Below the pieces are notes generated by a model. The model worked only from the letters and a program-made list of their open reading frames with translations. It did no database searches and was not told where the DNA came from. The position numbers and the translations under genes are program-made. A DNA stretch of 42,406 bases from a bacterium (GTDB lineage Bacteria > Patescibacteriota > Microgenomatia > UBA8517). Below, piece after piece: positions 23,054 to 30,403 of this stretch (its first letter is position 1; each line of letters starts with the position of its first letter). The stretch spans positions 1 to 42,406 of the forward strand of contig JAJYIG010000003.1 in assembly GCA_021790215.1 (NCBI GenBank), given 5' to 3'.

Positions 23054-23839
23054 ATGAAAATACCGCTACTTAAACGTATTACAACTAAAGGGTTACAGAA
23101 AGTCCCTGAAATAACAGTTTTCTTTTGGATCGTTAAACTGTTCACCACTGCAATGGGAGAGTCGACGTCCGACTACCTTGTACACCACATTAATCCCGTT
23201 ATCGCCGTCATTATTGGAGCGTTCGGGTTTGCCATCGCAATAGCTCTTCAATTTTTGACGAAGAAGTATATTGCATGGGTTTATTGGTTGGCAGTCATGA
23301 TGGTTGCTGTATTTGGCACAATGGCTGCAGATGTGGTTCATATTGTACTTGGTGTTCCGTATCTTATTTCAACAATTGTTTTTGCGACCCTTTTGATAAT
23401 TGTCTTTACTTTATGGCATAAAATAGAGCATTCACTTTCTATTCATAGCATTACAACCCCACGCCGGGAGTTTTTTTACTGGTTAACCGTAGGGGTAACG
23501 TTCGCTCTCGGAACCGCTGTGGGTGACATGACTGCTATGACTTTCCATCTTGGTTATCTCAACTCAGGTATACTCTTTGCCTTCCTATTTGCGCTACCAC
23601 TTCTTTTCAACCGAATGTTTCATACAAATGAGGTAACAACATTCTGGGCTTCCTATGTTGTGACACGTCCCATTGGCGCTTCGTTTGCCGATTGGTTTGG
23701 ACGAACACAGGACTTGGGAGGCATAGGTTTTGGCACAGGCAGGACAAGTATAGTTTTAACAGTGTTTATCATTCTTTTTGTCGTCTATCTAACCATTACA
23801 AAAGCAGATACAAAAAACGCTCATCAACTGCATTTATAA
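23054..23839 (+). CDS. COG4705-type membrane protein with internal duplication
   Basis: 261 residues from ATG 23054; ATG 23033 is possible but lies at the expected transcription start. About eight membrane helices form two similar halves. The first opens KVPEITVFFWIVKLFTTAMGE and the second REFFYWLTVGVTFALGTAVGD, each followed by a GE/GD...D motif. This matches COG4705, an uncharacterised membrane-anchored family common in metal- and acid-tolerant bacteria. Conserved acidic residues within helices suggest ion transport, which is inference. A decayed PAP2 gene follows. Confidence 0.65.
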   Translation: MKIPLLKRITTKGLQKVPEITVFFWIVKLFTTAMGESTSDYLVHHINPVIAVIIGAFGFAIAIALQFLTKKYIAWVYWLAVMMVAVFGTMAADVVHIVLGVPYLISTIVFATLLIIVFTLWHKIEHSLSIHSITTPRREFFYWLTVGVTFALGTAVGDMTAMTFHLGYLNSGILFAFLFALPLLFNRMFHTNEVTTFWASYVVTRPIGASFADWFGRTQDLGGIGFGTGRTSIVLTVFIILFVVYLTITKADTKNAHQLHL

Positions 23840-23841
23840 AA

Positions 23842-24044
23842 ATGATGAATCTACTCATTGTTCTTATTGCACAATACGCGTTTCTTCTCTCTATCGGAAT
23901 AGCTGCTATTTCATTTGGAAAAGCTCAGCGTCCGTACGAAAACATATCATAAAATTTTCCTTCGTAGCATTACCCTTTGGACATTTACTGACAAAACTCT
24001 CCCGTATGCTCTGGTGCAATCCGCAGCCGTCTGTTTCTGATTAA
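23842..24044 (+). pseudogene. Decayed PAP2 (undecaprenyl-diphosphatase-like) gene
   Basis: ATG 23842 gives an N-terminal PAP2-like helix (LLIVLIAQYAFLLSIGIA), then a stop at 23950. In another frame immediately after, FVALPFGHLLTKLSRMLW continues the family pattern (second helix, then NPQPSVSD where NPRPF is expected) to a stop at 24042-24044. So there is at least one frameshift and a substituted Arg, and the catalytic PSDH and HxxxD blocks are missing. From 24045 to 24203 I see no gene. Confidence 0.55.
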
Positions 24045-24203
24045 TTCTACCGTACTGATATATCCTACTCTCACATCTCTTTACCACTATATGATCAACA
24101 TCTCAAAAAGTTTGCCTCTTAGAATAAGAAATATTCTAATGATTAACGCAATCCTAGTTACCAGGCTTTTTACCAATCTCTATATATTCCTTCGGTTCCA
24201 TCA

Positions 24204-24226
24204 CTTAAGAGGACTGTCCTCTAAAG
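24204..24226. repeat. 23-bp imperfect palindrome, copy 1
   Basis: CTTAAGAGGAC, a central T, then GTCCTCTAAAG: 10 of 11 arm positions pair. A second copy with the same right-arm end (CCTCTAAAGTAA) is at 41568-41590. It lies directly upstream of a TTGACA (24231-24236) before a small membrane protein gene, so it may be an operator. Confidence 0.5.
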
Positions 24227-24273
24227 TAACTTGACAAAAATTCAAAATTACGTAATCATGGATAAAGTGAGTT

Positions 24274-24441
24274 ATGAAAGATAAAGGTATGGGAGGAATT
24301 TACGGATTAGCTTTTATTGGAGCAGCTATCTACTTTGTTCAACACTCAACTTCTTTTTGGAATGGAGTCCTTGGATTTCTTAAAGCCCTTGTTTGGCCAG
24401 CAGTTCTTATGTACAAAGTGTTAGAGCTCCTGAAGATATAG
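24274..24441 (+). CDS. 55-residue conserved-type small membrane protein
   Basis: ATG 24274 opens a 55-codon frame. The product is a two-segment membrane protein: MGGIYGLAFIGAAIYFVQ, then FWNGVLGFLKALVWPAVLMY. The SFW-GVLG-KA-VWPA pattern is one I associate with short proteins in Patescibacteria genomes, of unknown role. A TTGACA lies 38 nt upstream with a poor -10. The gene converges on the MFS gene, leaving 5 nt between stops. Confidence 0.5.
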   Translation: MKDKGMGGIYGLAFIGAAIYFVQHSTSFWNGVLGFLKALVWPAVLMYKVLELLKI

Positions 24442-24446
24442 TCTCC

Positions 24447-25718
24447 TTAAGAATCAGCGGGTAACCCTATCGGTATTCCCTTTACTTCTTTTGGTTGTAT
24501 TTTTCTAAACCAAACAAAATAAAGAATTGCGTTCATTCCGGAAAAGAGAGCACTTGCAAAAAATGGCAATTCGAGCTCGTTAAGACTTAGCCAATAACCG
24601 GAAATTGCCGGCGAAATTGCGGCAGGAAGCCTTCTCGCTACCCCTCCTATACCAGCCGCTGTCCCGCGAAATTCCTCATCGATAATCCCCATTGTGTAAG
24701 ACTGGCGGATAGGCATTGCAGACATTGTAGAAACCATTCTGATAACCACAAGAAATGCCGCAACCGGATATGTAGGCGAAAAGGCAAGTAAGACGGTGAA
24801 TAAAACTCCAAGAAGTCTGGAGACAGAGATAATATTAACCTCACCGAATCTTCTTGCAAAAGGTGCGATCCAAAGTGACGTAAAAGCTGTCAGAAGTGAA
24901 CTTATGCCAATTACAGGGCCTATTAACATCGGCGAAACTCCAAAACGAAGGTAAAGCCAGTAAGGGAGAAGCCCGCCTATAAATCCAAAACCCACTCCGT
25001 TAAGTAACCCGGCAACGGAAAATTTCCAGATGATTTTAAAATTTGCCTTACGTTTAATTTTTTCGCCATCTGTTTTTGGCCTATTACTTCTAGGAATCTC
25101 CGTAATAGGCAGAAGAACAAAAAGAGATAAAGCTCCGATTGCGGCGACACTTAAAAAAAGAGGCTTATATGATGCGAGGAAAGATAAATGAAGTGCCCTT
25201 TGTAAAAGTTCCGGAATTCCAGCTATAAGTCCACCAACTGCCGTAGCGGAAGTCCCTACCATATTATTAAAACTAAATACCTTCGGGCGCGTCTCAACCG
25301 TAGTTTTTTCGGAAAGGAGAGCCGTTTCTGCCGGGGCAAACGGGCCGGCCTGGCCTCCTGCCCCACCACTTCTTCCAATGCCCCCCAAGGCACTTACTGC
25401 AATAATAACAAATGGTATTGTAGTAATACTAAAAACGATACCGGAAAAAATTAACAAGATACTGTAAAGAATCAAAAACGGTTTTCTACCGAATTTATCA
25501 CTCAGAATTCCTGTAAAAAGCGTGATTACTGCACTTACCAGACTTCCGATACCAAGAGTAATGCCAATAAGCCAATTCGAAAATCCAATCTGGCTCAAAT
25601 AAATGGCAAATATCACAATAATGTATCCTTGTGCAAAACTTCTAAGCCCACGCACGATAACAAGCCTCCTAAGGTCTTTTGTTGGCAACCATTTCTCAAT
25701 AAAGTTCGTGATCAACAT
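24447..25718 (-). CDS. Major facilitator superfamily transporter
   Basis: 423 residues from ATG 25718, chosen because a TATAAT lies about 20 nt upstream; a GTG at 25733 would extend it by 5 residues. Twelve predicted helices. The loop 2-3 signature GILSDKFGRKPFLI is the canonical MFS motif A (GxLaDrxGrkp), and a partial copy in the second half reads WIAPFARRFGEVN. A Gly-rich stretch (GGIGRSGGAGGQAG) is in the middle of the first half. Substrate unknown; drug/proton antiport is the usual role. It lies between remnants and an arsenic-type cluster. Confidence 0.85.
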   Translation of the reverse strand: MLITNFIEKWLPTKDLRRLVIVRGLRSFAQGYIIVIFAIYLSQIGFSNWLIGITLGIGSLVSAVITLFTGILSDKFGRKPFLILYSILLIFSGIVFSITTIPFVIIAVSALGGIGRSGGAGGQAGPFAPAETALLSEKTTVETRPKVFSFNNMVGTSATAVGGLIAGIPELLQRALHLSFLASYKPLFLSVAAIGALSLFVLLPITEIPRSNRPKTDGEKIKRKANFKIIWKFSVAGLLNGVGFGFIGGLLPYWLYLRFGVSPMLIGPVIGISSLLTAFTSLWIAPFARRFGEVNIISVSRLLGVLFTVLLAFSPTYPVAAFLVVIRMVSTMSAMPIRQSYTMGIIDEEFRGTAAGIGGVARRLPAAISPAISGYWLSLNELELPFFASALFSGMNAILYFVWFRKIQPKEVKGIPIGLPADS

Positions 25719-25762
25719 CTTATATCTCAGCACACTATATTATATCTACATCGAAGGTGTTA

Positions 25763-26044
25763 TTAAGGTTTATTTTCTATTCTGATTGCTTTGCCTTTGA
25801 TAATCCCTTCTGCAACTTTTTTTTGAGCACTACCTAAAATTCTGGCAAAGGTTGGTTGGGAAACTTTCATCTTTCCTGCAGCTTTTATCTGTTCCAATCC
25901 GTCAACTTCATAAAGTTTTAAAGCTTCCAGTTCATCCGGTAACAGAATTACTTCCTCAAGCTGCCACATGGGAATCCCCTGGGGTTTGAAATAGGTAACA
26001 TCAGGGTTAAATCTAAGGCAGCGGTGAATTCTTGGTCTTGGCAT
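25763..26044 (-). CDS. DUF134 family DNA-binding protein
   Basis: A 93-residue protein that opens MPRPRIHRCLRF and continues LLPDELEALKLYEVDGLEQIKAAGKMKVSQPTFARIL. These are the family hallmarks, with a sigma-like HTH in the second half. DUF134 proteins are short predicted regulators often encoded beside Fe-Mo cofactor or DUF5320 genes. The start ATG comes 9 nt after a perfect 16-bp hairpin (26053-26086) shared with the end of the DUF5320 gene. Translation may therefore depend on that RNA structure. Confidence 0.85.
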   Translation of the reverse strand: MPRPRIHRCLRFNPDVTYFKPQGIPMWQLEEVILLPDELEALKLYEVDGLEQIKAAGKMKVSQPTFARILGSAQKKVAEGIIKGKAIRIENKP

Positions 26045-26052
26045 GATCCACG

Positions 26053-26086
26053 CTTGAGAAACAAGTATTTATACTTGTTTCTCAAG
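26053..26086. promoter_or_regulatory. Perfect 16-bp stem-loop between DUF5320 and DUF134 genes
   Basis: CTTGAGAAACAAGTAT (26053-26068) and its exact reverse complement (26071-26086) are separated by 2 nt. The structure covers the last five codons and stop of DUF5320 and ends 8 nt before the DUF134 ATG (26044). There is no T tract, so it is not a standard terminator. It could stabilise the upstream mRNA or sequester the downstream start region. Confidence 0.6.
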
Positions 26087-26320
26087 CTCTCCCGATTCTT
26101 TCTTTACATACTCAAGCTCTTCCTCAAGAGCTTTTTTGTAGTCGGCAAGGGCTTTTATCTTTTTCTCTTTGCTTTGGGGTTCGTTCCAACCAAAATATCT
26201 TCCCATTTCACTGCCAGCACCAAATCTACGGCGCCATCCCAGACCTAAACCACAAGGTCCAAAGCCATATCTAGTTCCCGGACCCATTCCTCTTGGGCAT
26301 GTTCCATCAAAGTTCGGCAT
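26069..26320 (-). CDS. DUF5320 family protein
   Basis: An 83-residue protein. Residues 1-45 are Gly/Arg-rich with the family pattern MPNFDGTCPRGMGPGTRYGFG; the C-terminal 35 residues form a charged coiled coil (ALADYKKALEEELEYVKKESGELEKQV). DUF5320 proteins are often paired with DUF134 and nitrogenase-accessory-like genes. The function is unknown. An AAAGGAGGT site upstream of the ATG supports the start. Confidence 0.8.
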   Translation of the reverse strand: MPNFDGTCPRGMGPGTRYGFGPCGLGLGWRRRFGAGSEMGRYFGWNEPQSKEKKIKALADYKKALEEELEYVKKESGELEKQV

Positions 26321-26407
26321 ATTTATTTTACCTCCTTTCTGATACTAATATTGAATACCTATTCATTATAGAAGAATAAAAAATATTTTGTCAAGAAGCG
26401 GGCGGGT

Positions 26408-27373
26408 TCACAAAACCCAGTTAAATAAGTAGCCTGTGAAAATGATTCCTATCGTCAAAATGGCAATATAAATCGCCAAAAGTTTTGGCTTAAGAACTTT
26501 TCTTAAAATTATCATTTCGGGGAATGATAAGGCAGTAACCGACATCATAAACGCTAAAGCGGTACCAATTGGCAAACCTTTTTCGATAAGTGACTTAACA
26601 ATCGGGATTGTTCCGGCAGCATTTGAATAAAGGGGAACTCCGATTAGAACTGCAAGTGGAACCGCAAAAAGATTCCCTTTGCCGGCAATTTTTGCCAAAA
26701 GGTTTTCCGGAGCGTAACCGTGAACTAACGCCCCCGCTGCAACCCCGACCAAAACATAAGGGAAAACCTTTTTAATAAGATCCAAGGTGTATTGGTATGC
26801 TTCTCTGAGTCGGTCCGTAAATGTTTTTTTGATATCTACCGTTTGACAATTTGCCTTGATTTTCCAGACATAGTCCTCAACCAGATATTCAAGTTTCAAT
26901 CTTCCAAGAATGAATCCAACTATAACTGCTATAGCGACTCCAGATACAATGTATAAAAGTGCAATCATTGGTCCAAAAAGTCCCAGAAGCATAACAGCCG
27001 CAACTTCATTAACCATCGGGGCAGAAATAAGATAAGAAAAAGTTACCCCCAAAGGAACTCCGGACTCAACCAACCCGATAAAAAGTGGGACCGCAGAGCA
27101 GGAGCAAAACGGCGTCACGATACCGATTAGAGCAGCAATAATATTGCCGACTATTTCAAAACGATTTGTTAACCACTTTTTAGTTTTTTCCGGAGGCAAA
27201 TACGAACGAATGACCGATACCGCAAAAATAATTACTGAAAGTAAAAGAAATATTTTAACGCTATCATTGACGAAAAAATCCACGGCCCCACCCAAAATAC
27301 TTCCTTTTACAAAATGGAGAATCGAATAGGTAATCCAATCAGCTAGTATCTGGATAGGGTAAAAAATGTCCAT
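26408..27373 (-). CDS. ArsP/DUF318-type permease
   Basis: A 321-residue protein with about eight helices and the COG0701 signature PFCSCSAVPLFIGLVESGVP, plus a second-half SAPMVNEVA and LYSNAAGTIPI. Members export organoarsenicals or similar compounds; the CSC cysteines are thought to matter for substrate binding. It starts 1 nt upstream of the CPTC redox-protein stop in the same operon as an ArsR regulator. This gives an arsenic-type detoxification module without arsC, arsB or arsM in the window. Confidence 0.85.
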   Translation of the reverse strand: MDIFYPIQILADWITYSILHFVKGSILGGAVDFFVNDSVKIFLLLSVIIFAVSVIRSYLPPEKTKKWLTNRFEIVGNIIAALIGIVTPFCSCSAVPLFIGLVESGVPLGVTFSYLISAPMVNEVAAVMLLGLFGPMIALLYIVSGVAIAVIVGFILGRLKLEYLVEDYVWKIKANCQTVDIKKTFTDRLREAYQYTLDLIKKVFPYVLVGVAAGALVHGYAPENLLAKIAGKGNLFAVPLAVLIGVPLYSNAAGTIPIVKSLIEKGLPIGTALAFMMSVTALSFPEMIILRKVLKPKLLAIYIAILTIGIIFTGYLFNWVL

Positions 27374-27613
27374 TTAGAGATTCTCTTTTATAAGCTTTTT
27401 GATTTTCTCCGTGTCTGGGGTAAACCCAACCATTACAGGTTTGCCGTTTACAATGAGAACCGGGCTACTCATAATCCCAAGCTCAATAATTTTTGTAACA
27501 TCGGTACTATACTCAACTTCGTCTTTTAAGTTTAATTCCTTTGAAATCTCCTGGACCACCTCATATAGTTTTCTGCAGGTGGGGCAACCGGAACCTAGAA
27601 CCTGAATTTTCAT
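27374..27613 (-). CDS. Thioredoxin-like redox-active disulfide protein (Thioredoxin_3)
   Basis: A 79-residue small thioredoxin fold with active site GCPTC (C9, C12) and cis-proline region SSPVLIVNG. This is the 'redox-active disulfide protein 2' family. Genes for it are commonly linked to ArsP-type permeases; it may reduce the permease or its substrate. It overlaps the ArsR gene by 4 nt and directly precedes the permease gene, so all three are coupled. Confidence 0.88.
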   Translation of the reverse strand: MKIQVLGSGCPTCRKLYEVVQEISKELNLKDEVEYSTDVTKIIELGIMSSPVLIVNGKPVMVGFTPDTEKIKKLIKENL

Positions 27614-27969
27614 TTTTCCTCCACTCCCTTCGGTCTGCCATAGCTTTTAGCGGTGGCGACCTTTTTTGGAATCCTAAAAAGCAAATCTGTAATTCTTCTG
27701 CCTTCCGGAGTCAGAGAATAAAATACATTCAACCCTTGTTTACTACTCTTGACAATTCCTTCAGCCTTCAAGTCCTTCAGATGATGAGAGATTAGGCTCT
27801 GCGAGGCTTTAGTGTGGTCGTTTATTTCACAAACACAGTGCTCACCTTGCCTTAAAATGCATAAGATTTGCAAGCGACTACCCTCCCCTACAAGCTGCAA
27901 TATTGAGGAAATTGAACCAACTTTTTTATATTCATCTTTGTCTGGCGAGCAACAACTATATGAACTCAT
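27610..27969 (-). CDS. ArsR-family repressor
   Basis: 119 residues from ATG 27969; ATG 27975 is also possible, and both lie inside the operator. The winged helix has SRLQILCILRQGEHCVCEI, with the canonical ArsR-type thiol site CVCE, the recognition helix SQSLISHHLKDLKAEGIV and the wing KQGLNVFYSL. A Cys pair near the N-terminus (SYSCCSPD) could add ligands. It probably derepresses its operon with the permease on binding As(III) or a similar thiophilic species. Confidence 0.9.
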   Translation of the reverse strand: MSSYSCCSPDKDEYKKVGSISSILQLVGEGSRLQILCILRQGEHCVCEINDHTKASQSLISHHLKDLKAEGIVKSSKQGLNVFYSLTPEGRRITDLLFRIPKKVATAKSYGRPKGVEEK

Positions 27970-27985
27970 ATTCATATAGTTTATA
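27956..27985 (-). promoter_or_regulatory. ArsR-type operator overlapping promoter and start
   Basis: A perfect inverted repeat CTATATGAA-N6-TTCATATAG (27956-27979) covers both candidate start codons and abuts a minus-strand -10 TATAAA (27980-27985). The 9-6-9 geometry and the position are the same as the operator at 14267-14290, although the sequence differs. Confidence 0.7.
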
Positions 27986-28025
27986 CTTGAAATTTTCTTT
28001 TGCAAGAGGCGATTTTAGATTCCTG

Positions 28026-28430
28026 TTACACTTTTTGAAGTACCCCACAATACTTACACCTTTTTGCTGTTAGAGGAATCTGGCTCAGACACTCCGGACA
28101 GACTTTTTCTGTAACGTCAACTTTCTGTCCTTTATTAATACGTGCCGTAATTTTATTCATCGGCATAACTATCAAGAAGTAAACAACGGAGGCAGTAATC
28201 AAAAAAGAAACGAGTGAATTGACAAAATCGCCAACCATAAATTTGCTGTTATTGATAGTAAAATACAGCTGCGAAAAATCAGCTTCGCCACCAAAAGCTG
28301 CAATAAAAGGCGTTATAACGTCCTTTACAAGTGAGGTAACAATTCCATTGAAGGCTGCTCCAATAACGACAGCTACTGCCAAATCAATAACGTTTCCCCT
28401 TAAAATAAAATCTCTGAAACCTTTAAACAT
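28026..28430 (-). CDS. mscL: Large-conductance mechanosensitive channel with C-terminal zinc ribbon
   Basis: A 134-residue protein. The MscL start FKGFRDFILRGNVIDLAVAVVIG is diagnostic (amphipathic N-helix and TM1), with TM2 at about 70-92. In place of a plain C-terminal helix it has CPECLSQIPLTAKRCKYC, a four-cysteine zinc ribbon. MscL opens under membrane tension to release solutes. Ribbon-bearing variants exist in some phyla. Whether the ribbon senses metal, which the neighbourhood makes tempting, is unknown. A GTGAGAAG site precedes the ATG. Confidence 0.92.
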   Translation of the reverse strand: MFKGFRDFILRGNVIDLAVAVVIGAAFNGIVTSLVKDVITPFIAAFGGEADFSQLYFTINNSKFMVGDFVNSLVSFLITASVVYFLIVMPMNKITARINKGQKVDVTEKVCPECLSQIPLTAKRCKYCGVLQKV

Positions 28431-28542
28431 CTTCTCACTTCAAATATTATATATTTTCCCTTCATAAATCAAATCTATTTTCGACAATTTAAGTTTTGTT
28501 TCAGCTTCCAAACGATAGAATTAGGCTTTACTTAACTTTTTT

Positions 28543-29472
28543 ATGATATCCAAGAAAACCAGACCAATATATAACAAAACCGTTACGATCTTGCCGATAG
28601 TTTTTATGGCCGCTATCTCTTTTTACATGATTTCTCATAGAATCTGGTTTTCTCCGGACCAATTTTTTATCTTTGCTTTGGTGGGAGTAATGTTTATAGG
28701 AAGGGTAAAGCTTTTCATCTTGGATTGGGGACCGTTTATGCTTTTGTACCTAAGTTATGAATTCTTGAGAGGGTTGGTCCCTTTCATCAGCAAACATGTC
28801 AATATCTTTCCAATGGTCAATATGGACGAGAAGATCTTTGGTTTTATTCCAACAGTCAAATTACAAAGTCTTTTTTATAATCCTATAAATCTTCATTGGT
28901 ATGATTACGTTGCCGTCACCCTTTATATCTGCCATTTTGTCACGCCAATGATTGTGGCTTTTATCTTTTGGATGAAAGACAGGCAGATTTTCAAAAGATA
29001 CACTCTGGCTTTACTTATTCTTTCCTATGCCGCATTTTTAACATACATAATTTATCCCGCAATGCCTCCCTGGATGGCATCAAGTTACGGATATATTCCG
29101 CCGATTAAAGAGGTTACGGGAGTAGTAATGTCTCACTTTTTCACTACCCCGTTTCATCTACCGTCCCTCTATTCAATAATGGATGCCAATCCTGTTGCAG
29201 CAATGCCGTCTCTCCATTCTGCTTTCCCAATGTTGATACTACTTTATCTTGTTAGAAAATATAAAGTGTCGGGGCTATTATTTTTGCCCTATGCTATGGG
29301 AGTATGATTTGCAGTAATGTACCTAGGCGAACACTACTTTACAGATGTTGTGGCCGGAATAATTTATGCCACAGCCTCATTTATCTTGGTTGAATGGGGT
29401 TTAAAGAAAATCTCCTATTTGATCCCTGATAAGGTCTTGCAAAATAGGTATGTCGGGTTGCTATACAGATAA
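28543..29472 (+). pseudogene. PAP2-superfamily membrane phosphatase interrupted by an in-frame TGA
   Basis: Six or so helices and the PAP2 phosphatase motif PSLHS, with lipid or inositol phosphorylceramide synthase-like layout. The frame hits TGA at 29305-29307 right after PYAMGV, then continues cleanly for 54 more codons with FAVMYLGEHYFTDVVAGIIYA, which contains the third catalytic motif (H...D). The stop replaces what is probably a Trp (TGG to TGA). Other genes here end in TGA, so it is a genuine stop signal. The truncated 254-residue product would lack the catalytic HxxxD and be inactive. Possible causes are a recent nonsense mutation, read-through or a base-call error. Confidence 0.75.
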
Positions 29473-29484
29473 GTACTACAAAAG

Positions 29485-30357
29485 TTACGGCGTTGGGGTG
29501 GGAGTAGGAGTTGCAGTTGGTGTCGGAGTCGGGGTACCAGTAGGAGTAGCTGTCGGTGTCGGAGTAGGAGTACTTGTTGCAGACGGAGTCGGTGTCGCAG
29601 TTGCCACAGGAATCGGGGTCTGGCCAACTCTAAGCCCAGTAATAATAACTACTTGCTGTGATTGGTAAGAGCTTGGATCTACTTGTTGGACATTTTGATA
29701 AATTTGAGACAATTCCTGAGTAATATCGGCCGAAATGCTCTGGTCAACACTTGATAGGTATGAAACTGTAGTTGAGGTGTGATTGGCAGTAGTATTTCCC
29801 AAAGTTATACCTGAATAGCCTAACACACTTAACTTAGTCTGGAGATAGGCAGCTTCTCCCATAATTCCCGTCCCGTTCTCAATTAAAATAGTGATGTTAC
29901 TTTTACCGGATGCAGGAGTCGCAACTGGTGTAGATAAATTAACATCGGCCGGTGTCGGTGCAACTGTTGCATCTGGCGTAGCGGCGGGTGCACCGGATCC
30001 TCTTGCAAGTCTACTGGAAAGTACCGCACCAAAGATAACTCCAGAAGCAATAATGATTGCGCCAACAATAAAAAGAATGCCGTTTGTCTTTTTTCCAGGC
30101 GCCTGGAAATTAGGGTTTATGCCATTTCCATCAACCTGTGGGCGAAAACTCCCTGGCTGACGATGACTACGGAAATCCGTAGGGAGTGGTCTTAAAACTC
30201 TTGTCGAAGAATTTACAGGTTGGCTCTGGGTCGGTAATGGGTTCACAACTGGAGTATTCCCAAGATTATTGCCAGCTGTAACCGGGGGTTGGAAACTACT
30301 ATTCGTCTGGTCATTTTGCATGCCTGATGTATCGTATTTAATTTTCCTGAGTTCCAT
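29485..30357 (-). CDS. LytR C-terminal-domain protein with Thr-Pro repeat tail
   Basis: 290 residues from ATG 30357; further upstream starts fall in a hairpin. A polar N-terminus (to about 90) precedes one transmembrane helix (IVGAIIIASGVIFGAVL). A linker follows, then a LytR_C-like domain (NITILIENGTGIMGEAAYLQTKLSVLGY, about 155-245). The tail of about 45 residues is Pro/Thr-rich tandem repeats. LytR_C domains occur outside the membrane near cell-envelope polymers. The tail's DNA is repetitive (about 29488-29625), so its length may vary between strains. Confidence 0.7.
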   Translation of the reverse strand: MELRKIKYDTSGMQNDQTNSSFQPPVTAGNNLGNTPVVNPLPTQSQPVNSSTRVLRPLPTDFRSHRQPGSFRPQVDGNGINPNFQAPGKKTNGILFIVGAIIIASGVIFGAVLSSRLARGSGAPAATPDATVAPTPADVNLSTPVATPASGKSNITILIENGTGIMGEAAYLQTKLSVLGYSGITLGNTTANHTSTTVSYLSSVDQSISADITQELSQIYQNVQQVDPSSYQSQQVVIITGLRVGQTPIPVATATPTPSATSTPTPTPTATPTGTPTPTPTATPTPTPTP

Positions 30358-30370
30358 CTTAAATATTTTG

Positions 30371-30390
30371 AGGCCCATCCAAATGGGTCT
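30371..30390 (-). terminator. Possible terminator hairpin after the acyltransferase gene
   Basis: On the minus strand AGACCCAT-TTGG-ATGGGCCT forms an 8-bp stem (one G-T pair) with a 4-nt loop, followed by an A/T-rich run without a clean T tract. It lies between the acyltransferase stop (30404) and the chosen start of the LytR_C gene. Confidence 0.4.
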
Positions 30391-30403
30391 AACTATCATA
30401 ACA

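Noticed and set aside
29305-29307. Alternative genetic code with UGA as Gly or Trp
   Set aside because: Several intact genes (3341-4003, 7977-9098, 18555-19178) end in TGA at the right length; recoding would extend them.
29450-29668. Plus-strand Gly/Val repeat ORF
   Set aside because: It is the antisense reading of the Pro/Thr repeat tail of the LytR_C gene; it has no promoter or ribosome-binding site.
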